Assembly: GCA_038496675.1 (NCBI GenBank)
Contig: CM076648.1
Location: forward strand, 10,593,604-10,657,603
Direction: 5' to 3'
Length of the DNA: 64,000 bases
From: Rachycentron canadum
Taxonomy: Eukaryota > Chordata > Actinopteri > Carangiformes > Rachycentridae
Shown here: positions 1 to 12,264 of the stretch, one piece after another
Numbering within the stretch: position 1 is the first letter of the stretch
Layout of the letters: the number at the start of each line of letters is the position of its first letter
Position numbers and translations under genes: made by a program
Notes under the pieces: model-generated
Seen by the model: only the letters and a program-made list of their open reading frames with translations
Told to the model about the DNA's origin: nothing
Databases searched by the model: none

Positions 1-962
1 TGGGGGAGTGGGGGGTGCTCAGGGTAGGAGTGTTGAGGGGGCTGGGTGGAGGGGTCAGATAGCCATGGGCCATCGAGGAGGAATCAGGGGAAGAGGTCAG
101 ATAAACAGATCCCTACCTTTCAGACTGGAGAGGAGCAGACGGAAAGAGATTAGCACAAGGAGAAAGAGGGGAAAAAGGGATTCAGGCTGAATGTTTTTCT
201 TTTTCTAAGCTCCTTCCTCTCATTTTATTATTGCTATATATTTCCCTACCCATGTAAATTTTAGTGCCTTCAAGAATATTTTTTGTGTGTTTACATTCCA
301 GTGATTAGAAACTGGAGGCTGTGATAGTGTAGCCTATAGGACAGGTAGGCTGCTGTGCCAAAACTCGAATCAGCTCCCTTCCTCCCCTGTCTGACAGTAA
401 CACTCCTCTCCTCTTCCTCCTCCTCCTTCTCTCCGTCTTCTGCTACAAAACAAAGACAGCAGAAATGTTTACTGTCATTTCACCTGTCTGGTTTTCTTGT
501 CTTGTTTCTTTGTCATATATGCGTTTAATTATAACATCTCCTGGCAAAGCCATAGGAATGTCATTGGCTTTATTTCTGTGTATTGCGTTTCAAATATGTG
601 TTTGGTGTGGCTAACTATAGTATCTCATACTCATCCCTGACTGTGATAGGTTGTATTGTGTTCATGTTAAAGTGATAGCAGACAGTGTTTTTGAAAAATT
701 ATTGAAAATGGACCCTTATTATTTGGAAGCTATTTGTGGTCAGAGTTATTTCTTCTTTTTTGTAGACATGTTTGTCAAGGATAGATTTTCAGTCCTTTCT
801 TTTCTTTTTTCTTTTTTCAAAAAAAACATTTTTAAGATTTCTATGAATCAAAACCAGTAAGTTGCAGATATCTTATTTACTATAACTGATGGAAAATTGG
901 AAAATAGCACATGGATGTTCAGAATAAATGAGAAATAATCTCATGCAAATATTTCACTCATC

Positions 963-1002
963 TAATTATTCTAATTAATTTAATTAGAATTAGTTTTAAT
1001 TA
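963..1002. promoter_or_regulatory. Cluster of four TAATTA homeodomain-type sites
   Basis: TAATTA occurs at 963-968, 972-977, 981-986 and 997-1002. The middle two lie in an inverted repeat with 11-bp arms (968-978 and 980-990) around one base. TAATTA is the classic homeodomain core, and ZFHX3/ATBF1 itself is named for binding AT-rich motifs. Regulatory use is inference, since AT-rich intron sequence can produce such motifs by chance. Confidence 0.25.
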
Positions 1003-1992
1003 ATTTTGACTTGGTTAATAGATCTTTGTGAAGTCAGGTAGCTGTTTAAACCCTTGCTTGTGTAGCCAGAACAATGGACTAAATTGTAAACTTGTTATTT
1101 GGATGTTAGACATAATTCTTTGTGTGTTAAGATCAAAATAATTAAAAAGCTTTATTTGTGATGGTAGTGTTGTGCTTTTAGAGATTAAACATGCCTCTAG
1201 TGATATGATTAATCAAGTGAGTGCATATTTTGAAATTAATATCTGTGTGTTGCTGTTATGATTATTCATAAAATGAAGTGAATATTTGGTGTTGTCATGC
1301 TGTCATGCATTGACCATTCTCATTGTGGAGATGTGAAGTTGCCACTGATCCTGCACAGCAAAAGAACATTTGTCCACTGTTTGCACTTGGTCCCCATCTA
1401 TTACCATGTTGGATGACAGGTAAATTTCATGGTATTCTAAAGTCATTTGACTGTGCGAGTGAGAAAAGCACGTCCAGTCGGGGAAACGAGATAAAGGGAG
1501 TAGCAGTCGTCATGGATAGTTTTATTTCATGGTTTGGGGGGTAATACAGAGAAAGGGGAGACAGCGCCTCTGGCTGTCATAACCCCTTCTCCTCCTCTCA
1601 CTGTGCCTCTCCCTCTCTGTCTCTGAATCTCATCCTCTATGTATCTCTCTCCTTAAGTCCCACCTTTCCATGCTCGGGCACTGGCACCGTTGGCCATGTC
1701 CTCTGTCGGAGAGAGCCCTCTTTGGGTGAACAGTAGACTAAGGCCATACATGTGGGATTGAACACGGTTTAGGTTGGTGTGCAACACAAAGTGTACACAC
1801 ACAGAGCACAAAATTCCACTTATGTATGCCCATATAAGCTAAATATAGATTGATTATGCCAACAAAAAAAAAAAAATTATTATATTATAATATTTTGATA
1901 AATTGTCACCTATCATTTTTTATTAATTCCTTTCTACCGTATGTTGTTTGAGCTATGAGAGGCAAAGCATTACAAATATGAATAGATCTACC

Positions 1993-1993
<1 letters not shown>

Positions 1994-2036
<43 letters not shown>
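1994..2036. repeat. (TG)n microsatellite
   Basis: Uninterrupted TG dinucleotide repeat of about 21 units. Poly-His/Thr frames on the opposite strand across this tract are artefacts of the repeat. Confidence 0.98.
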
Positions 2037-2041
<5 letters not shown>

Positions 2042-3684
2042 GTGTTTGCACCATCAGCAGTATGGAGGCGTAGATGGGGGCTGTCGACAAAAATGATGGC
2101 TCTGAATTTGATGTATGGTTTTGAATATGCAAGGTTGTGCAGCGAGGACCAGTTCTTCCAGTTGTCCTGCAGCCGAGGGCAGTGTATGTGTCGTGCTATC
2201 ATAAAGGAGCAGGCGGTGGGCGGGATCACGGCTCAGCAAAGGGGTGAGCAAGAAAGTGGGAAGGGAAGCGTGGAAGAGATGACTGTCATGCTCAGGTGTG
2301 TGTGTGTATATGCATGCTATTGGTGTACCTGATCCTTAATCCCAACAGCCCCAAGTGTCCAAAAGGTCTCCTCTTTATCGAACCCCCTTTTCTCAAAAAT
2401 TCCCCTCCCTTCCCTTTTGAGCTTCTCTTCCTCTTCAATGTCATCCTTTTATCTTTTTGAAGTGTAGTTGGCAGGGATTTTTTGTGGTCTGCTCTTTCAC
2501 AATATGTTATCGTGTTAACAATCTTGGTTAAATCATTGTGGTAGACTAGATTTATGACAGAGAAGATGCGCATGTGTCTCTGCATATGTGTGTGCACAGC
2601 CGCATACTGGAAAATCAAATTTGTTTGAACATCGGGGTCTTGTTGTAGTACAGTTTTGGTTTTATAGTCATTCTTTTTATTCATTTTGGTCCGTTTCCAA
2701 AAATCTAAGATCATGTTCATATTCAGACAAATCACAGCAGAACTATGTTGTGATAACACATTGCTCTGACTGTCCAGCAGTCACACAGAGAATAGAGAGA
2801 CATGGTAATGGGAGAAAATTATTTTCCTCTCCTCATTGAAGGTAAAAATAATATCTAATACAAATTTATACAAATATATTTTCCATTTCTAACAATAAAT
2901 TAATACTCTTATAGTCATGGAAGGTGGTGATAATGTTTGAGAATGAGAATCTGTGTCCTTGACTAGAATCACAATATTGCTTCTGTATTAAATGTACAAT
3001 ATCACTTTTGGAGTAAACGTGTATTAATATTTTAACAGTGGTGAAAACTATTGTGTGCCTGCGTTTCTGTATCGACTGTGAGTGGAAGACCCATGTGATG
3101 CATATCTGTCCAGGACTGGCAGTCCTGTAAAAGCTGTTTGTGTAGTGTGCACATGTGCTTGTGGCACAGCGACTACAACTCACTGTTTATATATCCTATT
3201 TGGGGCAGCACTATAGCTAGCTCTAGTGTGCGGGGATGGGAGGAACAACGTTTTGTGTCTGTATAGGCTACATATGCCTACACGCGGGCATAGCAGGGAT
3301 GACGGACCATTCCGAAGGCTGCAAAATTGAACTGAGCTGCACCCCAGCCCCCCATAGGCCCACCCCTCTCTTAGACCCTGGAGGCCAGCATTCCACCCTC
3401 CGCACTGGCGCTTATCATCACAAAGGACAGAATGCATAAAACATGGAGGACGCTTAGACAGAGGCGGCCCAGGTCGCCTTTCTCTCCCCACGCTGAGCCC
3501 TGGAACAATGCATGGGCCCCTCTGGCCTGTGACTCTGACGACACACACGCCGTCTTTTTATCCTCCCCTATTTCTTTGTCATCCTCTTCCTCTTCCTCTA
3601 TGTTACTGTGCTCTGTGGAGTGATAACTGCCCTTGCATTGTTTATCTGTGTCTGTGAAATCTGCATTGTGTAACTGAAATGTAA

Positions 3685-3747
3685 GTGTGTGTGTGTGTGT
3701 GTCTGTGTCTGTGTGTGCGTGCGTGCACGCGCATGTGTGTCTGTGTG
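3685..3747. repeat. Compound GT/GC-alternating repeat
   Basis: A GT run grades into GTCTGTGTCT and then a GTGCGTGCGTGCACGCGCAT segment. The alternating purine-pyrimidine order with CG steps is the kind of sequence that can adopt Z-DNA. Confidence 0.9.
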
Positions 3748-4696
3748 AGAGAAACAGTGAGAATGACAGGTTTAAAATATTGACAGCACATCAGCTGCAT
3801 AGCTTCTGCTTTCATATTCTATATTTTGTTACATTTTTTTTGAAAATAGAATTTCATGTACCTTTTTAAATAAAAAAAAACTGTTTCACAAATTGAGACA
3901 GAGGTCAGAAGTAAACAATGTAAATAATTTCAATTATATGACAAAATTACATTTCATATAAAAGAGGGCATTTTGCAGTACACGCAGATGATCTGTGTTG
4001 CGTGTCATTTTTCCTCATCACTGATTTATAGCAACAAATACAGTGTGTGTGTTTTTGGAAAAATCAGTCAATCTATCAGCTTCTCTGTTGGTCAGTGGGC
4101 TGGGACTGGCCTGAAAGACCAGATTAAGAACTACGTGGAAGTGATGTGAACATGATGCTGCTACATATTCCCGACTCTTTCTGCATGCTAGTCATTGTCC
4201 TCTGCTGCTCATCAAACACCCATAGTACTAACAATGGGACAGATGTGTCCAGTGTTTTTTTTTTTTTCCCTCAAGTATTATATTTTATTCCAATTTTCAA
4301 ATCTCGCTTTTAGGTTCAGATTTAGGTCATACTGATTTTAATTTTCTATCTGTGTGTGCACTGCATCCACTGTGAATGTAGCAAACAGTAGTTATGTGTG
4401 GCTGAGAGGGTTTTAGTCTATATCTGTCTCTGTGTGTCTGATAGCTGGGCTGTAGGAATGTACTGCTAGGATGTGCTGGACCCCAGCAGGTCTATGGCAC
4501 TTCCTCTCTGTGTACCTCACAGCTTATCCTCCTCAGGATTATTGAGAGAAGAAAAGAAAAGAGTGATGGCAGGAGCACCCTTTCCCTCTCACACCCTCTC
4601 CCCCATTTTTACAATTCACACACACAAAAAAAAATCTCAACAAAAAGTGTAATTCACTTGCAAATGTGTAGTAGCCCGTCCATGTTCCCAGTGGAG

Positions 4697-4723
4697 GAGA
4701 GAGAGAGAGAGAGAGAGAGAGAG
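4697..4723. repeat. (GA)n microsatellite
   Basis: Simple GA repeat of about 13 units followed by an imperfect GAGCGAGAAAGAGAG extension. Opposite-strand frames rich in Ser/Leu are a by-product. Confidence 0.95.
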
Positions 4724-6527
4724 CAACAGAGAGCGAGAAAGAGAGTGTGCGGGAGGGGCAGGCAGGGTAAGACATAGAGAGGAGTCTGCAGAGTATTTCA
4801 GTGTGAGACAGGGCTGAGGTGAAGCTACCAACTGCTTCTGCCTGGTCAGGAAAAGCAGCCGACTCCATCTGCCCTTTGATAGATTCTTATGGGGTTTGTG
4901 TGCATGTATCCTGTTTGTGCTATATATATATAAAAAGTTAATGTGTGTGAGTTCGCTGTTGCTGTGCAGTAGGTATATGAGTAACGACTTGCTATTTGTC
5001 ATTCCCTTAGCTTCTCCCGAGGTGGCCTGGTGTTGTTCGCTCAGTGCCCCAGGCGACTGATCTTCCAGTAGTGAAGGGGTTAAGAAGCAGGGATAGCCCT
5101 CTTTTGTCTCTGCGGCCCTCTTTGCCATTGTTGTGGTGGAATTGAGCTTGGTGCACCTCACTTGACCACAGCAAAGCAATAAAATGGCCTCTAAGTGCTG
5201 TAGCCTCCGTAGTCTTCTGATGTCAGCTCTCCTCCAGCTTCTGCTGCTGTATTTTCCTTTTTTCTACTCACACATGGACATGTCTCTGTGTGCAGGAAGT
5301 GTGCACACACACACTATATATGTACTGTATATTAATAATATGATTAAAATCCCATTCTTTTTAATTATTTAAATCATCTATATACATCTTTTTTTTTCTT
5401 TTTTGTAAATCACATACCACCTATTTTGACCTGTGTTGGTGTTTTCCATAGAAGCACAGAATACATCAGTATATACAGAACATGCATTAGAATATACCCA
5501 TTCAAGTGATTGGGAAAGTGGATTCAGACTTTAAGATCCCACTGTATAATATTAGAATATTTATTGTGAAGGCCCTATTAGCACCTGTGGTGCTTGAAGT
5601 GCCTGGGAAAGTGCTAACTGTTCTTGAAAAGCGCATTTAAAGATGCAGACATTTTTTTATGATCTATGCATTCAGCCGAACGGCAACAGTATTTTTTTTT
5701 CAAACTCTCAGTGAGCATGTGTGTCTGCTTCTGTGAATGCCAGCAAATATGTAGGCCGACCTGACCACCACCAGCACCTGATAGTCATTATCAAATCGAA
5801 CGAAGATGTCCTGCTGTTATAGCTGCTGGATGAATGATACAGAGTTGGGTACTTCAGTTCTTTCGCTGTTATGTTATTTTACAGCTACTCTTTCAGTTAT
5901 ATAACTAGCAATAATGATACAAATACTATGGATGATAATTTTATTTTTCAGTTTGAGAATGTATCATTATAAAGCAGAGTCTTGGTGGTGGTGTGTTTGA
6001 TTGCACAGATGATTGTTTATAGTAGACTCCCACCTCTGCAGACATTGTAATTAAAAAGAGGATATATTGCATGTGCGCCTGTTGCCTTTCCATCTCATCT
6101 CGTCAAATGAGCGTCTGGCTGTTGCAGTGAGCATGTCAGTGGATTTATGAAAGATTACTGATTGGCTAAATTATAATTGGCAGTGTCCCGAGTGTCAACC
6201 ATTTATGCCAGGTGTCATACAGACCGCATTAAATGTTACACCAAACTGCAATTAAAATAACATTTACTCAAAGTCACATTATTCCACCTCCACATTATTC
6301 TGGAGAGTGTCTCTGTCTTGTGTGTCTTTGCCTCATCCTTCTCCTCTCCTGCTCTTCTCCTCCTGAAACACATGTGGTTTCCTCTTTGGGTCTCACTGTA
6401 CCTAAAACAAATGCTCGTTCTCATTTTCCCTTTGTTAAATGAACAAACATAAGGACCTTAGTACCTCCATAATAAATTGATTAGAGAGAAGCACTCCCAC
6501 ACAGCAACACAGAAAACCAGAAATCTA

Positions 6528-6557
6528 GTGTGTGTGTGTGTGTGTGTGCGCGCGCAC
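6528..6557. repeat. (GT)n(GC)n repeat
   Basis: A GT repeat passes directly into GCGCGCGCAC, then GTGCGTGCGC nearby. It is alternating purine-pyrimidine throughout and so a plausible Z-DNA-forming tract. Confidence 0.93.
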
Positions 6558-9500
6558 TTGTCTGCGTGCGTGCGCATGTTTAGCCTGTTGAGAAAGAGAC
6601 AATGAAAATGAGTATTTATCCAATTAATGACAGTTTTTGTCAGTTGGTCCTCATGCTCCCACCTCTCTATAGGCTATACTCTCACTGCTGTGTTGTACCC
6701 AGTGGTTGATGTCTTATGACAGCAACAGTGCTGTGGCGTTTTACATATTCGACACAGATCCCTCTATGACTGTTTGGTTTTGATTCTGACGTTCAGTGCC
6801 ACAGAGCGTAGATTTGGTCTAGGCAGGAGAGGGGGTTGGGCAGGTCCCATGGGGCTGACACAGGGCTAGACGGCCGTGACAGACTGGTGACCTCGGCTTT
6901 GTGACGTCATTTGCCTCGTCTGGTCACCATGGCATTCATTTTCCCTACTGTTTAATGAATGAAGATGGAGGCCTGGGCTATTTTATGCAGCTATTCGTAA
7001 TGTTCTGGTGACTTTGGAGGCCCCAGTACAAACAGAAGAAAGCATTATGCTGAATTATAATAATGGCTTGAGTTTAAAACATCCCTTCTGTTGCTGTCAT
7101 CTGCTGCCTGCAAGTCTTTCACACTTCAGTTTAGGTTTAATTAAAGGTGACATTTTCTTCTCTTTTTCTAGCAGGGCTGAATGTTTGACTTTTCTGTTTT
7201 ACTCAGGTGGTAACAAATAGAAAGCGAGTATTGTTGTGTGAAGCAATAAAACAAAACACACCCTGACCACATATAGGAAGTCAGTCTGAGGTAAGAGCTG
7301 GGCTCAAAACGGATACTGACTGTTACAACAGTTTTTCTCCTCTTTACATGCCAAGTGCCAAATCTGACATGAAATGCTGTGCTTAAACCCTCTTTTGCCA
7401 CCTTTTCCACTCTTCTGTAGAGGAACTATTCTAAATCATACACACACATACATAGAAATGTAAAGAAAAAGCCTTCAATTCAGACAAGATGCATATCTGT
7501 ATTAGGAGGAGCATGGCTATAAAACAGACTCCCCTTATTGCCTGCTTTTTGTTTGGAGCCAGGTGTTTCCTCATGTTGGATCATGCCCTGATAAGGTACA
7601 ACAGGCCACATGGCAGGTGAGAACTAAGTTTTTTAATGCTAGCTCTTCACTCTGTGGTCTTCCTCTGCTATGAGCAAAGCTCAGAAATCTCTTGTGCAAG
7701 TAGAGTAGACTGGTAAAATTGCACTCTGAGCTGAGGATTAACGCAGGAAGTAGCCCCCTGTATGGTGCAGCTCTGTGGATGTACTTTCCCCCCTCCTAGC
7801 AGCACCAGGAGCAAGACAAGTGTGTATATGACACAGCCTTTGTTTACACTGGAGAGAATATGGGTTTGAAGGAAGGAGAGAAAAGACAGGCAGTGGTCAG
7901 GGCAAGGGGAGGGAGGGCACAGACATCAGTCTCATCACTTCCTTCCTTTCTATAGTGTGTGTGTGTGGGGTTGCCATTATCAAAACAGCAGCAGGCAGAA
8001 GAGGAAATGTTGAACACAGGGTCTATTAAAAACATTATATATAACAACAATGCATCAAACATCAGGACTGCAGAAAATATAAAACTTGTAGCATGTTTGC
8101 TATTGAGCATTGTTAAAATTAGTGCAAATGTAGCCTGTCTCTCTCCCTAATCTAGCAACTGAATTTACCCTGCATCAACAATAACACCTCTTTTATTCTG
8201 CCAGGCAGCATACATTAAACAAGCCTACATGTTTTGACCCTGATTATGACAGAACGCTTATTTCTCACACTCTGTAGACCTCTGGTTTCCTCAGGACAGC
8301 TCTGTTTGTGCATGAAAGTGTGCAGATGGATGCATGGTTGGTATAGGGTATAGTGGTGCTTTCCTGTCTTCCACATACACTTTCTATTTAAGAAAACAGT
8401 AGACTGACACCTGCACCCTTTGTCTTGTTGAGCTTCAGCCCTGTGGTCAGGGCAAAATGTACTCTCGCATGACAGATGGCTTTGTGGGCCTTTAACAGGA
8501 AGCCTGGCTACACTGTTTCACAATCTCTCTAGAAACAAGAACTGAGTACACCCGCTATGGTGTGCTGTCTGCATTTTGTGTAATGGATGCCAGCTTGCCT
8601 GTAGTGGGTACAAGCACAAGGCGAGGGGAGGGGGATACCCCGGCATAAGTGGACCCCTGAGACCTCCTGGAGGGGTAGAGGTGTGGCGAACGTCTGTTTT
8701 GGGCATGGCTTGTGTCAGCCTGTTTAGTGTTTGCCTGTGAGGGCATTTATATGCAAATGCTAAACAACCTATTGGGGTGGCTAATTACAACAGGGCTTTT
8801 GTGTGTCCCAGGCAGTGAGAAGCAGGGAGTTTCTAGTACGCCAGGACTGGACTTCCCCTGCTTGTTTACTCATTGTCTTTCCTTATTACCCCCTCATTGA
8901 CACTCCCCTTTTGTGTGGCTGTGCCGTTTGCCTGCATGCTGGCTCCTCCCCTTGTGGTGCTGGAGTTAATGTAGTAGATTAAAGAGGCAGCACTCTGGCC
9001 CTGTTTACTTCCTCTTTCATCTGGTGGCCCAGCAAAGCTTTACTCTGTAGCCATCCCTCCTGGAGCTCTTGTCTAGCCACCACCCATTCAGGAAGGATTC
9101 AGCCTCATCGTACTCCCTCTCTCCTACAACTAATGCTCAGCTAATTACTTTGGGTGATAAAAATGCATTTAGGTCAGGTTCTAATGCAATGCAAATTTAT
9201 GAGCAGGCAGAAGCAAATATTAACTTGTGGAGTCACTGATAGTCATTGGCTGGGGACAAAGGTACACCTCCCTTAACTGTCAAATATGAAGGTTTTTATA
9301 TGCTTTCGGTGTCACTGTCTGTTTTGTTTCTTTGTTGTCAGGGATCTAAGGACAATGACAGCAGGATGCACTGGAAATATTCCTTCCGTATAGGCTCCTG
9401 TATAAAGATATGCCTACTGTTAGACAAAATTATAGCCATCATTAATCTTTTTTTTTTTTTTTACTATTATACAGAAATATTAAATCATTTAATTAATAAT

Positions 9501-12218
9501 TTTCCTTTTCCTATTGTTGCCAACAAAATATTGTTTTTATTTGTAGTAATGAAACCACAGCCAAGTCCTTGTGTTAAAAGGTGTGAATACAGTGTTTCTT
9601 AATTAAAGAAGAATATTATGAATATTTGAAGTGAGAAAACTCAGTAATAAATCAGTATACATGATTTATGTGTGTGTGTGGGTGTGTGAGTGTGGCAAAG
9701 ACTTGCTTTGGTGTCTGTGACCTCCTGGCATCATCTGGTCTCGTGATCAAATGGCCTGGGTAGAGACATGCCAGATTTCTCCTCTTTTTAAAGGTCTAGT
9801 GTCAGCACCTGGATAAGTTGTAGTTTTGGTTCCGTTTTTTTTTTTTTTCGCTTCTGAAAGTCATTTGGCGTAATTCTGCTTTTATCCCACGACCATCAAA
9901 AAGCAGCTGCACCTATTATATAGTATTTCGCAACATGTGTGCTAGCATGTCTTACTATTCTCTTTTCCCATCCAATATTTTAAAATCCCTGCTGAATACA
10001 CAACCATATGAAACTGGCCCTGCTGCATTCCTGTGAAATTATGTCTTGTGCTAAAACAAAGAGAGAGGAACAGAGCAAAAGCACAGGTTTAGTGTTGCGT
10101 TACTTCATTTTACCACTTCAGCTTCCCAGTTTTTTTCCATGGTTTGCCACCACTTGTGCCTACTTACTACGCCAATTACACCCCCACTTTCATGTGTTCC
10201 CCTTCCGACATGCATATACCCTGACACACACTCATGCATACATACACAGGAGGGAGACTTGGCTGGCCAAGGAAGCCAGGCTGGATCAAAGGCCGTGTGT
10301 GAGGGAGTCAGGGTACCTCATAGAAAACAGCTGCCCCTTGCTGTCTCTGCTTCTCACCCCTGCCTGACAGCAGCCAGAAATATGAGGCCTCTCCAGACCT
10401 CTGTCCTGGGGAAAAAAGGACAGGACAGCACACATACACTCAGAAAAGCTTTTGTCTCTGCTCTCTCTCTCTCACTCACTCAGACATACAAAGAAGAAAG
10501 AAAGCCATTTGTCTATGCTCATTCACTCATTCAGCCACAAAAAGAAATCTTCGTTTCACATATACACTCCCTCTGCCACCCTCACAAAACCATTAAATTA
10601 TCACATGCTTGATTTCTCTTTATTGTCTGTTTGTTGAACTCTTTCATTAGCTGTTTTAGTCAATTTGGCGCAATTTGTCTGTCAATCTTACTCTGCATTT
10701 GCCTTTTCTCTCCTCTTCTCTCCTGCCCTCAACATTGTGCCTGCTCTTTCTGTGACCTAGGCCTTCCTCAAAACTGTCTGAGGGTGCTTTTCTTCTCCTT
10801 TACTCTTGTTTCCACCTTTCCTCACCACATGTCTGGGATTTCTCTGCCTCTGCTCTTCTCCTCCAGCATGCTCAAGCTCTGTCAGAGTTGAGAAAGGCAT
10901 TCAGCTCCCTAATCCGGGCTCCCTCTATCAGGAATGCTAATACGTGTGATTGTGTGACCCGCTGAAGCCCGGCAACATCTGCAGGAGCCTATGGCGAGCC
11001 CCCACCCTCACACACCCACCCTGCCCCCTGCCTTTGAGCGTTCACTCGCTGCCATTATTTCATTGTTTCACTTCACGCTTGTGACTGGGCAGTGCAGTTA
11101 ACCCTCTGCTGCTCAGGCCGGCTAGATGCAGTCCTGCACACTGGAAAGGGGTGCGTGGTTTTGGGACAACACTTTCCCAGAGCAGGCCTTCCTGCCTGCC
11201 CATCTGGACCCCTACACTCAGCTTGACTCCTCAACATAGTTTACTTATGCATTCAAAACATAACAGTCAAACTACTTAAAATTGTGGTCACTTGAGAGTT
11301 AAGATATAATTACAGGAACTGCAACTACATCTGACTATTGGACATTCTACATGAATAGCTATTGCTTTCTCAGGGACATCAGGAAACAGAAACTCTTGAT
11401 AGGATGAGATCTGAAGACACTGTGGTGTTAGCCAATGAAAACCTGTTATCAAATTTTCACCCAACCCTTTGCTAGGCATTGGAGTTGAAAGAAATTATTG
11501 TTGGGATAGTGTCTGTTTTCAGAAAGATGAATTACTGGTAAAGCACAACTGACAAAGTGAATCTGTGTCAGCCTTGAGTGCCGCTGATTGAATTACCCTT
11601 CTCCTCAGTTCTGGCTGTACTCCTGCATATGTATTCAAGCTACACCATACTATGAACAAGCAAAGGAATAGATTGGATTTCTGTATGCTTCAGTCACATC
11701 CTAACATTAGGCTATTAAAGCTTTGGGATTGTTAGACCTCTCAGAATTCAGCCCATGTAATCTGTTTTTCCAGTAAAAAGTGTATATCCCACACATACTG
11801 CACCATAAAGGGCTTCTAATCCTAGCAAAACTAATATTTTATAGTTATTGTACAATATAGATTAAGTCATTACCCTGTTAAAGTCTCTGAATTGTCATTT
11901 GTTTATGTCAGGGATGAAAGAAGCAGCTAACCATTGATAGTAGGTGGCATGAAAATGAACTCCTCATGGCAGCAGAGGAAGCAAACATTTAACATGTTCA
12001 TCAGCCCACACAAAATATGAGGCTCTGATTGTATAGGTCTCAGCTAATTGAGTTGTTTGCTACCTTAAAGGTAGACATGTCCATTCAAACTGTTTCCTGT
12101 GTGTTACAGAAATCTACAGACAGGGAGTTAGCTTTGTGCTTAGCTGCAGTGTCTGTGATAACCACCAGGGATCCACATTCATTGATCATGTGTCCATCCC
12201 TAGCCCTGAAAGATATAT

Positions 12219-12264
12219 ACACACACACACACTCACACAGACACACAGACACATGCACACACCC
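12219..12264. repeat. Imperfect (CA)n microsatellite
   Basis: CA-rich repeat interrupted by CT, CAGA and TG steps (ACACACTCACACAGACACAC and onward), preceded by a short ATATAT run. Confidence 0.9.

Larger units (their letters stand above)
1..12000. other. Non-coding DNA, probable zfhx3 intron 1 (part 1)
   Basis: No exon, RNA gene or transposon could be recognised here. Open frames are short, lack family motifs and several run through GT/CA repeats. The stretch opens with G-rich sequence (about 1-180) and contains AT-rich tracts (about 860-1010), GT and GA microsatellites listed separately, and unremarkable sequence elsewhere. Perfect ATGCAAAT octamers lie at 943-950, 8751-8758 and 9189-9196. 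Because the first coding exon starts at 43957 and no CpG island is apparent, this is most simply intron 1 or a 5' UTR intron of the gene. Upstream intergenic DNA cannot be excluded. Confidence 0.6.

Noticed and set aside
2292..2759. 155-codon frame on the minus strand
   Set aside because: Low-complexity Lys-rich and His-Thr content, no recognised domain, and it starts and ends in simple repeat. Not convincing as a gene.
10139..10612. 157-codon frame on the plus strand
   Set aside because: It runs through CACACA/CTCTCT-rich sequence giving Ser/His/Leu strings; no domain.
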